A DNA stretch of 64,000 bases from Duganella sp. sic0402 (GTDB lineage: Bacteria > Pseudomonadota > Gammaproteobacteria > Burkholderiales > Burkholderiaceae_D). Within the stretch, counting starts at the first letter, position 1. Each line of letters starts with the position of its first letter. The notes under the pieces were generated by a model, which saw only the letters and a list, made by a program, of their open reading frames with translations, searched no databases and had not been told where the DNA came from. Positions 55,245 through 63,705 of the stretch are shown piece by piece. Made by a program: the position numbers and the translations under genes. The stretch lies in contig NZ_JAHUWK010000003.1 in assembly GCF_019219065.1 (NCBI RefSeq), forward strand, positions 496,001 to 560,000, written 5' to 3'.

Positions 55245-56561
55245 TCAGTCTAGGTTTTTAAGGACTTCCCTCAGCTTTCCGAACAGTTCGTCGATGTGTT
55301 TTTTCTCCAGTACCAGCGGTGGCGACAGGGCGATGATGTCGCCGGTGGTGCGGATCAGGATGCCGTCTTCGAAGGCTTTTTTGAATGCGGTAAATGCGCG
55401 CACGCCTGGCTTGCCTGGAATCGGCGCCAGCTCGATGCCGGCAATCAGGCCAATGGTGCGGATGTCGATTACATGCGGCAGGCCTTTCAGCGAATGCACC
55501 GCGTCAGCCCAGTAGTCGGCCATGCCGGCCGCGTGTTCCAGTATCTTCTGCTGCTTGAATACTTCCAGCGTCGCCAGCGAAGCGGCGCAAGCGACTGGAT
55601 GGCCTGAATAGGTATAGCCGTGGAACAGTTCAATCCCAGCCGGTGCATCCATAAAGGCATCGTGGATATGCTTTTTGCTGAATACCGCGCCCATCGGAAT
55701 GGTGCCGTTGGTGAGTCCTTTGGCAGTGGTCATCATGTCCGGCTCGACGTCGAAGTAGTCGCCGGCAAACGGCGTGGTCAGGCGGCCGAAGCCGGTGATC
55801 ACTTCGTCGAAGATCAGCAGGATTCCGTGTTTGGTGCACAGCTCGCGCAGCCGCTTCAGATAGCCTTTCGGCGGTATCAGCACACCGGTTGAACCAGCGA
55901 CCGGTTCAACGATCACCGCAGCGATGGTCGATGCATCGTGCAGCGCCACGATGCGCTCCAGCTCATCGGCCAGGTTGGCGCCATGTTCCGGCTCGCCGCG
56001 CGTATAGGCGTTCTTCTCCAGGTTGTGCGTGTGCGGCAGGTGATCGACGCCCGGCAACATCACGCCATACGGCTTGCGGTTGCCGGCGATGCCGCCCACC
56101 GATATGCCGCCAAAGCCAACACCGTGATAGCCCCGTTCGCGCCCAATGAAACGGGTACGGCTGGCTTCACCGCGCGCCTTGTGGTACGCCAGCGCGATCT
56201 TCAGCGCGGTATCCACCGCCTCGGAACCGGAGTTGGTATAGAACACGTGGCCGTAGCGATGGTTGGTGTACGCCATCAGTTGTTCGGCCAGATCGAAAGC
56301 GGCCGGGTGGCCCATCTGGAAGGTCGGCGCGAAATCCAGCTGGCCGACCATCTCGCGCACCGCAGCGACGATCTTCGGCTGCGCGTGGCCGCAAGGCACG
56401 CACCACAGGCCGGCGGTGCCGTCGAGGATGCTGCGGCCATCGACATCCTTGTAGTACATGCCCTCGGCCGATACCAGCAAGCGCGGATGGGCTTTGAAAT
56501 CGCGGTTGTTCGTGAACGGCATCCAGAAGGACGCCATCGATTCGGGTCGTGACTCGTTCAT
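55245..56561 (-). CDS. Beta-alanine (omega-amino acid):pyruvate aminotransferase
   Basis: 438 residues from the ATG at 56561, which has AGGAG 6 bases upstream; another ATG at 56567 overlaps it. A class III PLP enzyme: WMPFTNNRDFKAHPRLL, YTNSGSEAVDTALKIA, IVEPVAGSTGVLIPP, FDEVITGFGR and the PLP lysine in TTAKGLTNG. Match to omega-amino-acid:pyruvate transaminases is good from memory. It turns beta-alanine plus pyruvate into malonate semialdehyde plus L-alanine. It is the first gene of the pyrimidine operon, and its promoter carries the RutR-like operator. Confidence 0.9.
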   Translation of the reverse strand: MNESRPESMASFWMPFTNNRDFKAHPRLLVSAEGMYYKDVDGRSILDGTAGLWCVPCGHAQPKIVAAVREMVGQLDFAPTFQMGHPAAFDLAEQLMAYTNHRYGHVFYTNSGSEAVDTALKIALAYHKARGEASRTRFIGRERGYHGVGFGGISVGGIAGNRKPYGVMLPGVDHLPHTHNLEKNAYTRGEPEHGANLADELERIVALHDASTIAAVIVEPVAGSTGVLIPPKGYLKRLRELCTKHGILLIFDEVITGFGRLTTPFAGDYFDVEPDMMTTAKGLTNGTIPMGAVFSKKHIHDAFMDAPAGIELFHGYTYSGHPVACAASLATLEVFKQQKILEHAAGMADYWADAVHSLKGLPHVIDIRTIGLIAGIELAPIPGKPGVRAFTAFKKAFEDGILIRTTGDIIALSPPLVLEKKHIDELFGKLREVLKNLD

Positions 56562-56613
56562 GCACATCTCCTATGAAACAACTGCTTTCGGATTTTTGGC
56601 GAACCGTAAAAAT

Positions 56614-56643
56614 AATTTACCAGTTGGCAAAATGATGATGCAA
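56614..56643 (-). promoter_or_regulatory. Pyrimidine operon promoter with RutR-like operator
   Basis: The operator at 56616-56631 is TTTACCA-GT-TGGCAAA, a near-perfect dyad that matches 11 of 14 fixed bases of the known RutR site TTGACCA-NN-TGGTCAA. On the minus strand it lies between a -35-like TTGCAT (56638-56643) and a -10-like TAAATT (56614-56619) spaced by 18 bases, so a bound repressor would cover the promoter. A RutR-like TetR gene is encoded at 58208-58870. The remaining 56644-56750 bases show no ORF. Confidence 0.65.
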
Positions 56644-56750
56644 TAATAGACAGCAGGACAACTATGGCACAGATACACGGATCATCAAACTGTCCAACCG
56701 TACTGGCAACAAAAACACTACAGTTTCACTTTTGCTGCGTGGAGTCAAGG

Positions 56751-58220
56751 ATGGAACAAACGAGTCCTGTGATCGATCAAGGCGGGCCGGGCGATTGGCC
56801 CTGTGTTGCCATCGAGCGCCGGCAGAAAGGCGGGCTGGTGGAGCAGATCGTCTCCGCCATCAGCGGCATGGTTGGCCGCAAGGAGTTGCACGTTGGCACT
56901 AAGATGCCATCGGTGCGACAATTCGCCAAGTGTAATGGCGTCAGCACCTTTACAGTTGTCGAGGCTTACGACCGGCTGGTGACGCTGGGCCTGCTATCCT
57001 CGCGGCGCGGCTCCGGCTATTTCGTCGCGCGCCAGGACCTGCCGGCGACACTGCTGCCGGCTGCCGCGCAAGCCGCGCCCCTGATCACCCCACTCGCCAT
57101 CGACGCGCTGACCGCCGATCTGTATTCCGGCATGTCGGAAGCGCTGCCGGTGGGCGCCGGCTGGCTGCCCCCCGAGTGGTATGGCGAGGACACCATCCTC
57201 GACGCGGTGCGCCAGGCAATGCGCATTCCAGCGGCGCGGCTGCGCGGCTACGGCCATCCACTCGGCTTCCCCACGCTGCGCCAGCACATGGCGGCCACGC
57301 TGAGCGCGGAACTGTATCCGGTGCAGCCGGAACAAATTCTACTGACCCACGGCGCCACGCACGCCTTCGACCTGGTGCTGCGCACGCTGACCAAGCCGGG
57401 CGACACCGTGTTCGTTGAAGATCCCGGCTACAGCAACCTGCTGTCGCTGATACGCCATCACGGCTGCATCGCGGTTGGCATTCCGCGCGGCGAGCATGGC
57501 CTGGACCTGGATGCGCTGGCGCGGCAGGCAGCGCTGGCGCAGCCCAAACTCATGTTCGTCAACACGGTGCTGCAAAATCCGCTCGGCACTTCGCTGACGG
57601 TGGCGCAGGCGCACCGCCTGCTGGCCCTGGCCGAGCAGTTCGATTTCTGGCTGGTGGAGGACGACATCTACCGCGAGCTGGCGCCGCGCGGCGAAGCATC
57701 GCTGGCGGCCATGGATGGCTTGCGGCGGGTGATACGCGTCGGCAGCTTCTCCAAGACCTTGTCGCCGGTGCTGCGCGTCGGCTCGATCAGCGCCTCGGCG
57801 TCGCTGATAGCGGAACTGCTGCGGGTGAAAATGCTGGCCGGGCTCACCACCTCGGAGATCAACGAGCGCGCCGTCTACCACGCCATCACTGCGCGCCAGT
57901 ACAAGCGCATGCTGGACAAGCTGGTGACGCAGCTGGACGCCGGCCGCGAGCGCGCCATGGCCAGCCTGCGCGAAGTCGGCATGACCTTGCTGGCGCGGCC
58001 GCGTGGCGGCATGTTCGTCAGCGCCGGCTGGCATGACGCGCCCTCGCCCGCATGGAACGGCCAGGTCATCGCCGACCTCGCGCTCAAGCACGGCATTCTG
58101 CTGTCGCCGTGCGACTTCTTCATGCAGAACGCGCCAGAAGCAATCTGGTTCCGCTTCAATGTCGCCTACGCCGACCATCCGCAACTGCTCAACTTCCTGA
58201 GACTCATATGCCGACAATAA
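56751..58220 (+). CDS. MocR-type regulator (GntR HTH + aminotransferase-like domain)
   Basis: 489 residues from the ATG at 56751, which has GGAG 6 bases upstream; a longer in-frame start at 56664 is unlikely. A GntR winged helix (about 22-95, KMPSVRQFAKCNGVSTFTVVEAYDRL) is joined to a class I aminotransferase-like domain (about 125-480) with FVEDPGYSNLL, DDIYREL and the PLP lysine in GSFSKTLSP. MocR proteins sense amines through PLP, and being divergent from a beta-alanine aminotransferase operon this one may sense beta-alanine or a related omega-amino acid. It overlaps the TetR start by 13 bases. Confidence 0.9.
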   Translation: MEQTSPVIDQGGPGDWPCVAIERRQKGGLVEQIVSAISGMVGRKELHVGTKMPSVRQFAKCNGVSTFTVVEAYDRLVTLGLLSSRRGSGYFVARQDLPATLLPAAAQAAPLITPLAIDALTADLYSGMSEALPVGAGWLPPEWYGEDTILDAVRQAMRIPAARLRGYGHPLGFPTLRQHMAATLSAELYPVQPEQILLTHGATHAFDLVLRTLTKPGDTVFVEDPGYSNLLSLIRHHGCIAVGIPRGEHGLDLDALARQAALAQPKLMFVNTVLQNPLGTSLTVAQAHRLLALAEQFDFWLVEDDIYRELAPRGEASLAAMDGLRRVIRVGSFSKTLSPVLRVGSISASASLIAELLRVKMLAGLTTSEINERAVYHAITARQYKRMLDKLVTQLDAGRERAMASLREVGMTLLARPRGGMFVSAGWHDAPSPAWNGQVIADLALKHGILLSPCDFFMQNAPEAIWFRFNVAYADHPQLLNFLRLICRQ

Positions 58221-58870
58221 AAATCAATCGCCGCGTGCTCAATCGCGACAAGCTGGAAGCCGAAATCACCGCCGAAGCGGTGCGCGTATTCGCCGAATGC
58301 GGCTATGAGGGCACGTCGATCGCCACGGTGGCGGAAAACGCCGGGCTGTCGAAACAGAACCTGATGTACTACTTCCCCACCAAGCAGGCGCTGTATCAGC
58401 GCGTGCTGGACGAAGTGCTGGACGACTGGCTGGCGCGCATGGAAAGCCTGGCGGCGGCGGATCAGGACCCGCGCGAAGTGCTACGCGCCTATGTGCAGGC
58501 CAAGCTTAAATTCTCGCGCGAGAATCCGTGGGCCTCACGCGTCTATGCAATGGAAGTGATCAGTGGCGCACCGCTCTACGGCGAGCAGATACAGAGCCGC
58601 GTGGTGCCGCTGGTGCGCAAGGATATCGAGGTATTCGAACAGTGGATCAGCGCGGGGAAGATTGCGCCGGTCAATGCGACGCATCTGCTGTTTGCGATCT
58701 GGGCGATGACCCAGTCCTATGCGGACTTTGCCACCCAGATGGCGCTGGTGCTAAACCGCAAACAGCTGACGAAAAAGGATTTCGACGATGCCGAAAAGGT
58801 CATCGTCGATATGGTGCTGGCAGCGATCAGCGTAACGCCACAACAGGCTTCTGGCGGCGACGGCCAGTGA
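58208..58870 (+). CDS. RutR-like TetR-family regulator
   Basis: 220 residues. An N-terminal TetR helix-turn-helix (about 15-65, EGTSIATVAENAGLSKQNLMYYFPTKQALYQRVL) and a C-terminal domain with the RutR pattern: RENPWASRVYAMEVISGAPLY, SAGKIAPVNATHLLFAIWAMTQSYADFA. E. coli RutR binds uracil and thymine and controls pyrimidine degradation. It overlaps the MocR stop by 13 bases, so both regulators are made from one transcript divergent from the pyrimidine operon. A RutR-like operator lies in that operon promoter. Its last 44 bases overlap the convergent PEP-CTERM gene. Confidence 0.88.
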   Translation: MPTIKINRRVLNRDKLEAEITAEAVRVFAECGYEGTSIATVAENAGLSKQNLMYYFPTKQALYQRVLDEVLDDWLARMESLAAADQDPREVLRAYVQAKLKFSRENPWASRVYAMEVISGAPLYGEQIQSRVVPLVRKDIEVFEQWISAGKIAPVNATHLLFAIWAMTQSYADFATQMALVLNRKQLTKKDFDDAEKVIVDMVLAAISVTPQQASGGDGQ

Positions 58871-59771
58871 ACACAATCAGGCCCAGGCCGGCCAGCACCA
58901 TGGCATAGCCGCCTGGCTCCGGCACGGCCAGTGCGGCGATGTTGGTGGCTGCAAATGCGTTGCCGGATTTGATCGTCACGCCCGAGTCCCAGGAATTCAC
59001 CACCACCGTGCCATCGATATGACCCGAACCGTTTAACACCGAAGCGGTCGGCGCCAGAATGCTGATCGCTGCGCCAGTGCCGATTTTCAGCTCGGTGGCG
59101 CCGACAAAGTTGAACAGCACATTGTAGTTGTCGAACTGCTGGTAGCCGCCCTGAATGGTCGCGCTGTTGCCGACCACGTTGACGATGATGGTCGCATCGG
59201 TGGCGAAGTTACTCAGCACGAAGTCAGTGGCTTTGTTCATCATGGTCGCATCGACCGAAATCACTTCTACCGCGCTCTTAGTGCCAGTGAGGATAATCCG
59301 GTTGTCGGTCTGCGTAGCGATGGAGGTCGGCGTAATCGCCGCCAGTTGTGCGGAAGTCCTGGTCAGGCTGCTGGCCAGCTGGGTCATATTGACCGGCGCC
59401 GTGCCGCTGTAGGTGCTGTAGCCGGCGCTCAGCGGCGCGCCCCATGAAGGATAAGTCACGCCGCCGGCGGCGTACACATCGCCATTGAAGATAGTGCCGT
59501 TGCTGAAGTTCAGATGCCCGCCGACCACCAGCGAGTAGCGGCCGTAGGCATCCTGATTATTCTGGTTGACCGAATAGGAGGTCAGCGTCACATCGCGGCC
59601 GGCCATGATGGCGCCCTGCACAGTTGCATACGGGGCGCTGAAATCAGTAAAGGAAAAGACGTTGGCCTTGCCAACCGCGCCGCTCAGGTCGAGCACACCC
59701 GCCTGCGCGCTACCCAGCGAGCCCAGCACCAGGGCCGCAACCGCTAAAGTCGATTTGACCAAATTCGTCAT
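58827..59771 (-). CDS. Choice-of-anchor A family PEP-CTERM protein 1
   Basis: 314 residues with a signal peptide (KSTLAVAALVLGSLGSAQAG) and a C-terminal PEP-CTERM sorting signal (AVPEPGGYAMVLAGLGLIVFTGRRRQK). Between them lies a repetitive beta-rich domain of the choice-of-anchor-A type, with YSLVVGGHLNFSNGTIFNGDVYAAGG and late TVVVNSWDSGVTI strands. PEP-CTERM proteins are cut and anchored by an exosortase and often go to the extracellular matrix; no exosortase is in the window. It follows the second such gene after 78 bases. Function on the surface is unknown. Confidence 0.88.
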   Translation of the reverse strand: MTNLVKSTLAVAALVLGSLGSAQAGVLDLSGAVGKANVFSFTDFSAPYATVQGAIMAGRDVTLTSYSVNQNNQDAYGRYSLVVGGHLNFSNGTIFNGDVYAAGGVTYPSWGAPLSAGYSTYSGTAPVNMTQLASSLTRTSAQLAAITPTSIATQTDNRIILTGTKSAVEVISVDATMMNKATDFVLSNFATDATIIVNVVGNSATIQGGYQQFDNYNVLFNFVGATELKIGTGAAISILAPTASVLNGSGHIDGTVVVNSWDSGVTIKSGNAFAATNIAALAVPEPGGYAMVLAGLGLIVFTGRRRQKPVVALR

Positions 59772-59849
59772 TACAATTCCTTTTTGAAATCTTTGTTACC
59801 GGAAGGATATCACAACTGCAAATTTGTGTACTTTGCAGCCGAGCGTGGC

Positions 59850-60959
59850 CTATTGTTTGCGGCGGCGCGCCACCAGGCCCATCAGTGCCAAGCCACCCAG
59901 CAGCATGGCATACGTGCCTGGCTCTGGCACGGCCGAAGGAATCACGCCGGTGAATGCCTGGATGTGGATCTGGCCATATTCATTGACATTCTTGGCATAC
60001 ACGCCACCTTCCACGTTGGCGCCGTTGATGTTACTGAAAGTACCATCCGCCACCAGCACCTGGCCGCCAAAGGTACGGCCCACGGTCACGCTTTCAGCGC
60101 CGGCAAAGTTCCAGATGAATTTGCTGCCGTTGGATACCGCGTTCTCAAAGTTGGCAGTCAGGCTCAGGTTCTTGTCGTTGGTATTGAAGATGACGGTGGT
60201 GGCGCCGCTCAGATTGAAATAGAAGTCGGTGATCTGGGACGAGAAAACGCTACTGTCCAGGTTATTCTTGGTCAGGTCGAACACCAGCAGGCCGGAGGCG
60301 TCGGCGGTGCCGCTGAAGGTCACCTTGCTGTTGGTGGCGCTATCGATGCTCACACTGCTGTCCTTGCTGCCTTGCAGCGCCGACAGCTGCTTCGACAGGC
60401 CGGTCATCACGGCGCCGAAATCGGTCGAGGTAGCGGCAGCCTTGTTGCTCACCATGGTAGAGGTCTGGTCAGCGAGCTGTTGATTATTGTTGGTGCTGAC
60501 CAAAGTGCCGGCATAGGCGGCGCCGTTCAGGTTAACGCTGGTGGCCGTGCCTCCGATCCAGGTATTACCCTGGAACGAGCCATTGGTAGCGGAACCCTCG
60601 ACAAAAGCGTCGCCCTTGTTGACGATGACCTTGGTGGTGCTGCCCGCAACATACAGGCCGAGCGCATCCACGTGCGCGTCGTTGTTATTGCCGCTGAAAT
60701 TGCCCAGCACGGTCACGCCCGCATAGTTGGATGCGGCGATCTTTTCCGGTTTCTGCACGAAGTCCTGCGCGACCGCGTTACCGCCAACAAAGGTGCGGCC
60801 CTGCACGTGCGAAGTGGAAGTCAGATCTTTGCTGACCACCAAGTTAAACTGTTGCAGCATCTGCGTCGCAGTCAACGCGGCAGGCTTGTCGGCTGCGTGG
60901 ACGTGAGCGGAAAATACGGCGGCAGTTACCAAGGTAGTCAGTGAAAGAATACGCGCCAT
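59850..60959 (-). CDS. Choice-of-anchor A family PEP-CTERM protein 2
   Basis: 369 residues with a signal peptide (LSLTTLVTAAVFSAHVHAA) and the sorting signal AVPEPGTYAMLLGGLALMGLVARRRKQ. The beta-rich body has the choice-of-anchor-A hallmarks: FNLVVSKDLTSTSHVQGRTFVGGN, GVTVLGNFSG, and FNTNDKNLSLTANFEN. Start preceded by AGGACAGCC. It is upstream of and in tandem with a second member of the same family, from which it has diverged considerably, so both may be an old duplication. No exosortase lies nearby. Confidence 0.88.
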   Translation of the reverse strand: MARILSLTTLVTAAVFSAHVHAADKPAALTATQMLQQFNLVVSKDLTSTSHVQGRTFVGGNAVAQDFVQKPEKIAASNYAGVTVLGNFSGNNNDAHVDALGLYVAGSTTKVIVNKGDAFVEGSATNGSFQGNTWIGGTATSVNLNGAAYAGTLVSTNNNQQLADQTSTMVSNKAAATSTDFGAVMTGLSKQLSALQGSKDSSVSIDSATNSKVTFSGTADASGLLVFDLTKNNLDSSVFSSQITDFYFNLSGATTVIFNTNDKNLSLTANFENAVSNGSKFIWNFAGAESVTVGRTFGGQVLVADGTFSNINGANVEGGVYAKNVNEYGQIHIQAFTGVIPSAVPEPGTYAMLLGGLALMGLVARRRKQ

Positions 60960-60991
60960 CTGAGGCTGTCCTTTAGATAATTTCTAAAATT

Positions 60992-61006
60992 AAACAATTA
61001 TTGTTT
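60992..61006. promoter_or_regulatory. Palindrome between PEP-CTERM and GNAT genes
   Basis: Arms AAACAAT and ATTGTTT with a single-base spacer, in an AT-rich 74-base divergent region. It is 33 bases from the PEP-CTERM start and 28 from the GNAT start. Candidate operator or promoter element for either. Confidence 0.4.
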
Positions 61007-61033
61007 TTAGTATATCACGGCTTAAAAAATCCC

Positions 61034-61612
61034 ATGAGCAATTTCTTACCTTTTCAGTTACAAACCAATCGCTTGACGTTGCGCTTCGTCCAAAATGATG
61101 ATGCGAAAGCAATGTTTGATGTACATTCCGATCCGCAGGCCATGCGCTACTTCAGCAGTACCGAGTGGCAGCACCTGGATCAGGCGGTCGAACACATCCA
61201 GAAAACGCTGGCGGGCTACGCAGACGGCAGCGCGTTGCGCCTGGCGATGGTGTTAAGAGATGGTCAAAACGCTGGTGCAGTGATCGGCAGCGTCACGCTG
61301 TATGCCTTCGACCAGCGCAATCACCGCTGCGAAATGGGCTACATCCTCGGCCGGCCGTACTGGGGCCAGCGCTATACGCAGGAGGCGTTGCGGGCGCTGA
61401 TCGCCCACGCCTTCGGCCCGCTGGAACTGCGCCGCCTGGAAGCTGATATCCATCCCGACAATATTGCCTCAGAACGCCTGCTGCAAAGCCTGCACTTCCA
61501 GCGCGAAGGCCATCTGCGCGAGCGCTGGTTCGTCGGCGACGAAGTGTCGGACAGCATCATCTACGGCCTGCTGCGGCGCGACTGGGAAGCTGCCATTCAT
61601 CCGGCGCAATAA
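61034..61612 (+). CDS. GNAT N-acetyltransferase (RimJ/RimL type)
   Basis: 192 residues from the ATG at 61034 (MSNFLPFQLQTNRLTLRFVQ); no good ribosome site is seen. The fold is the RimJ/L type: NRLTLRFVQNDDAKAMFDVHSDPQAMRYFSS at the start, EMGYILGRPYWGQRYTQEALRALIAHAF with the acetyl-CoA-binding turn, and LEADIHPDNIASERLLQSLHFQREGHLRE near the end. It acetylates an amine of a protein N-terminus or small molecule; the target is unknown. The 61613-61713 gap holds nothing I recognise. Confidence 0.92.
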   Translation: MSNFLPFQLQTNRLTLRFVQNDDAKAMFDVHSDPQAMRYFSSTEWQHLDQAVEHIQKTLAGYADGSALRLAMVLRDGQNAGAVIGSVTLYAFDQRNHRCEMGYILGRPYWGQRYTQEALRALIAHAFGPLELRRLEADIHPDNIASERLLQSLHFQREGHLRERWFVGDEVSDSIIYGLLRRDWEAAIHPAQ

Positions 61613-61713
61613 CCGGCCAGCCCCGCCAAATTGCAGTTGATCGGAATCCGCTACAGCGGCGCTGCGTGGTTTGCTAAAGTACCTCCATCGCAACATCCTT
61701 TATGGAGAAACAA

Positions 61714-61965
61714 ATGAACAAAGTCAGCGCCCTGTTCGATGAAATCTTTCACGCTTTCAGCCGCGCCCTGCGCTATGGCGGCCGCCTGATCGGTGGCATG
61801 TCGCCGCAAGCCCTGCTGGGCGCGGCGCTGGTGCTGGCCCTGGTGTGCGCCGTGCTGCCGCTGGCCCTGACGCTATTTGTCGTGTTCCTGCTGGTGAAGC
61901 TGGCATGCGGCGCCAGCCTGGTCGCCCGCCGTTCGCGCTATACGCCTTACAAGGATGTTGAATGA
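61714..61965 (+). CDS. Small membrane protein coupled to a LytS-type kinase
   Basis: 83 residues from the ATG at 61714, which has GGAG 6 bases upstream; an in-frame ATG at 61702 overlaps that ribosome site. A short amphipathic N-terminus is followed by a long hydrophobic stretch (about 33-65, LLGAALVLALVCAVLPLALTLF) and a basic tail (ARRSRY). The stop overlaps the next start by four bases (ATGA), so synthesis is coupled to the kinase. It could be an accessory or sensory subunit of that two-component system. Family unknown to me. Confidence 0.75.
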   Translation: MNKVSALFDEIFHAFSRALRYGGRLIGGMSPQALLGAALVLALVCAVLPLALTLFVVFLLVKLACGASLVARRSRYTPYKDVE

Positions 61966-62891
61966 AAAAGAACAAGCTGGCCCAGGCCGGCTATAACAAT
62001 GCCAAAAGCCTGCTGGACATCGTCCGCGAGATCGGCGAAACCGCCGTCAGCGTGTGGTGGCATTTCTTTGACTGGCTGGCGCAGGTCGAGTGGCGCAAGC
62101 TGGTCATCATCTGGCTGCTGTTGCTGATCCTGTCGGTGTCGGTGCTGCACGTCGATGAGCAGTTGTGGACCTTCATCCTGGCCTCCTTCGGCCTGAAGGT
62201 GCTGGCCGGCGGCAAGCGCAAGGCCGAGCTGGAGGCGCGCAATGCGGAAACCCACGCCGACGAGGAAGGCATCGAACGGCGCGTGGTCGAGGCGCGCATG
62301 GCGGCGTTGCAGGCGCAGGTCGAGCCGCACTTTTTGTTCAACACCCTGGCGCTGATCGGCCAACTGATCGAAACCGATCCGCCGCAGGCGGCGCGCATCC
62401 ACCAGAACCTGATCGACTACCTGCGCGCCACGCTGCCGCAAATGCGCGCCAAGGGTTCAGGCACGCTGGCGCGGCAAATCGAAATGTCGCGCGCCTACCT
62501 GGCCATCATGCAGGCCCGCATGCGCACGCGGCTGGCGGTGTCGATCGACGTGCCGGCAGAAATGCTGAGCGCCACTTTTCCGGTGATGATGTTGCAGATC
62601 CTGATCGAAAACGCTATCAAGCATGGCCTGGAGCCGAAGATCGACGGCGGCCGCATCGACATTCGCGCCTCGGTCGACGGGCAGATGCTGCAAGTGGACG
62701 TGATCGATGACGGCATCGGCTTCAACCACTTCGCCGGCGACGGCCTCGGCCTGGCCAATGTGCGCGAACGCCTGCGCATCCAGTACGGCAACCGCGCGCA
62801 GCTGGTGATCGAAGCACCGCTGACCGGCGGCACCCGCGCCAGCATCCGCGTGCCGTATGCGCCGGACATCTTTGCCGGGGGCGCCAAATGA
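61962..62891 (+). CDS. LytS-type sensor histidine kinase
   Basis: 309 residues: two short membrane segments (about 47-63 and 68-82) with little extracytoplasmic sequence, then a His_kinase domain with H123 in AQVEPHFLFNTLALIGQ and an HATPase domain with LQILIENAIKHGLEP (N-box near 213) and DDGIGF. With almost no outside domain, signal sensing may be within the membrane or through the upstream small membrane protein. Overlaps both neighbours by four bases, giving a coupled trio ending with the LytTR regulator. Confidence 0.93.
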   Translation: MKKNKLAQAGYNNAKSLLDIVREIGETAVSVWWHFFDWLAQVEWRKLVIIWLLLLILSVSVLHVDEQLWTFILASFGLKVLAGGKRKAELEARNAETHADEEGIERRVVEARMAALQAQVEPHFLFNTLALIGQLIETDPPQAARIHQNLIDYLRATLPQMRAKGSGTLARQIEMSRAYLAIMQARMRTRLAVSIDVPAEMLSATFPVMMLQILIENAIKHGLEPKIDGGRIDIRASVDGQMLQVDVIDDGIGFNHFAGDGLGLANVRERLRIQYGNRAQLVIEAPLTGGTRASIRVPYAPDIFAGGAK

Positions 62892-63649
62892 GCCGCCCTA
62901 CCGCCCTCATCGCTGACGATGAAGAAGGCATGCGCCAGCAGCTGCGCAGCCGCCTGCAGGAAGCCTGGCCCGAATTGCAGATCGTGGCGGAAGCCGTCAA
63001 CGGCATCGAAGCCGTCGCGCTGGCCGGCCAGCACCAGCCGGACATCGTCTTCCTCGACATCCGCATGCCCGGCCTGTCCGGCATCGAGGCGGCGCGCATG
63101 CTGTTCAACCGCTGCCACCTCGTCTTCGTCACCGCCTACGACCAGTATGCGATTGAAGCGTTCGAGCAAGGCGCGCTGGATTACCTGCTGAAGCCGGTCG
63201 GCGGCGAACGCCTGAAGACCACTTGCGCGCGGCTGCAATCGCTGATCGGGCAACAGCCGACTAATATCGAACGGCAGCTGAGCCAGTTGCTGTCGCACCA
63301 CAGCAAGCCGCCGGCGAAGCAGGAATACCTGCGCTGGATACAGGCGGTAGTCGGCACCAACCTGCGCATGATCTCGACCCGCGAAGTGCTGTTCTTCCAG
63401 GCCGACGAAAAATACACGCGGGTACAGACTGAGCAGTCGGAAGTCCTGATACGCAAGACCCTGAAGGAGCTGGCCGACGAGCTGGACCCGAACGAATTCT
63501 GGCGCATCCACCGTTCAACGCTGGTGCGCGTGGATGCGATTCAGGAAGTCACGCGCGACCTGCGCGGGCGGCAGATGGTGCGCATCCGCAGCCATCCCGA
63601 GTTGCTGGAAGTGAGCCGCGGCCACACCCATTTATTCCAGCAAATGTAA
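62888..63649 (+). CDS. LytTR-type response regulator
   Basis: 253 residues. A receiver domain (about 4-118) with IADDEEG, D57 in FLDIRMPG, the threonine in FVTAYD and the lysine in LLKPVGG is followed by a LytTR DNA-binding domain (about 150-250, with ..EVLFFQADEKYTRVQT and IHRSTLVRVDAIQ). LytTR regulators bind direct repeats upstream of membrane and surface genes. Start overlaps the kinase stop. The target is not evident; it is followed by a promoter for the VOC gene. Confidence 0.94.
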   Translation: MSRPTALIADDEEGMRQQLRSRLQEAWPELQIVAEAVNGIEAVALAGQHQPDIVFLDIRMPGLSGIEAARMLFNRCHLVFVTAYDQYAIEAFEQGALDYLLKPVGGERLKTTCARLQSLIGQQPTNIERQLSQLLSHHSKPPAKQEYLRWIQAVVGTNLRMISTREVLFFQADEKYTRVQTEQSEVLIRKTLKELADELDPNEFWRIHRSTLVRVDAIQEVTRDLRGRQMVRIRSHPELLEVSRGHTHLFQQM

Positions 63650-63672
63650 CGTGCATTCGACGCGCGCGGGGC

Positions 63673-63678
63673 TATACT
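63673..63678 (+). promoter_or_regulatory. -10 element of the VOC gene
   Basis: TATACT lies 27 bases before the ATG, after a GC-rich stretch that has no good -35. The gap from the LytTR stop is 56 bases, so this gene likely has its own promoter. Confidence 0.35.
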
Positions 63679-63705
63679 GAACTGCTACCTTTTAGGGAGG
63701 GAATA

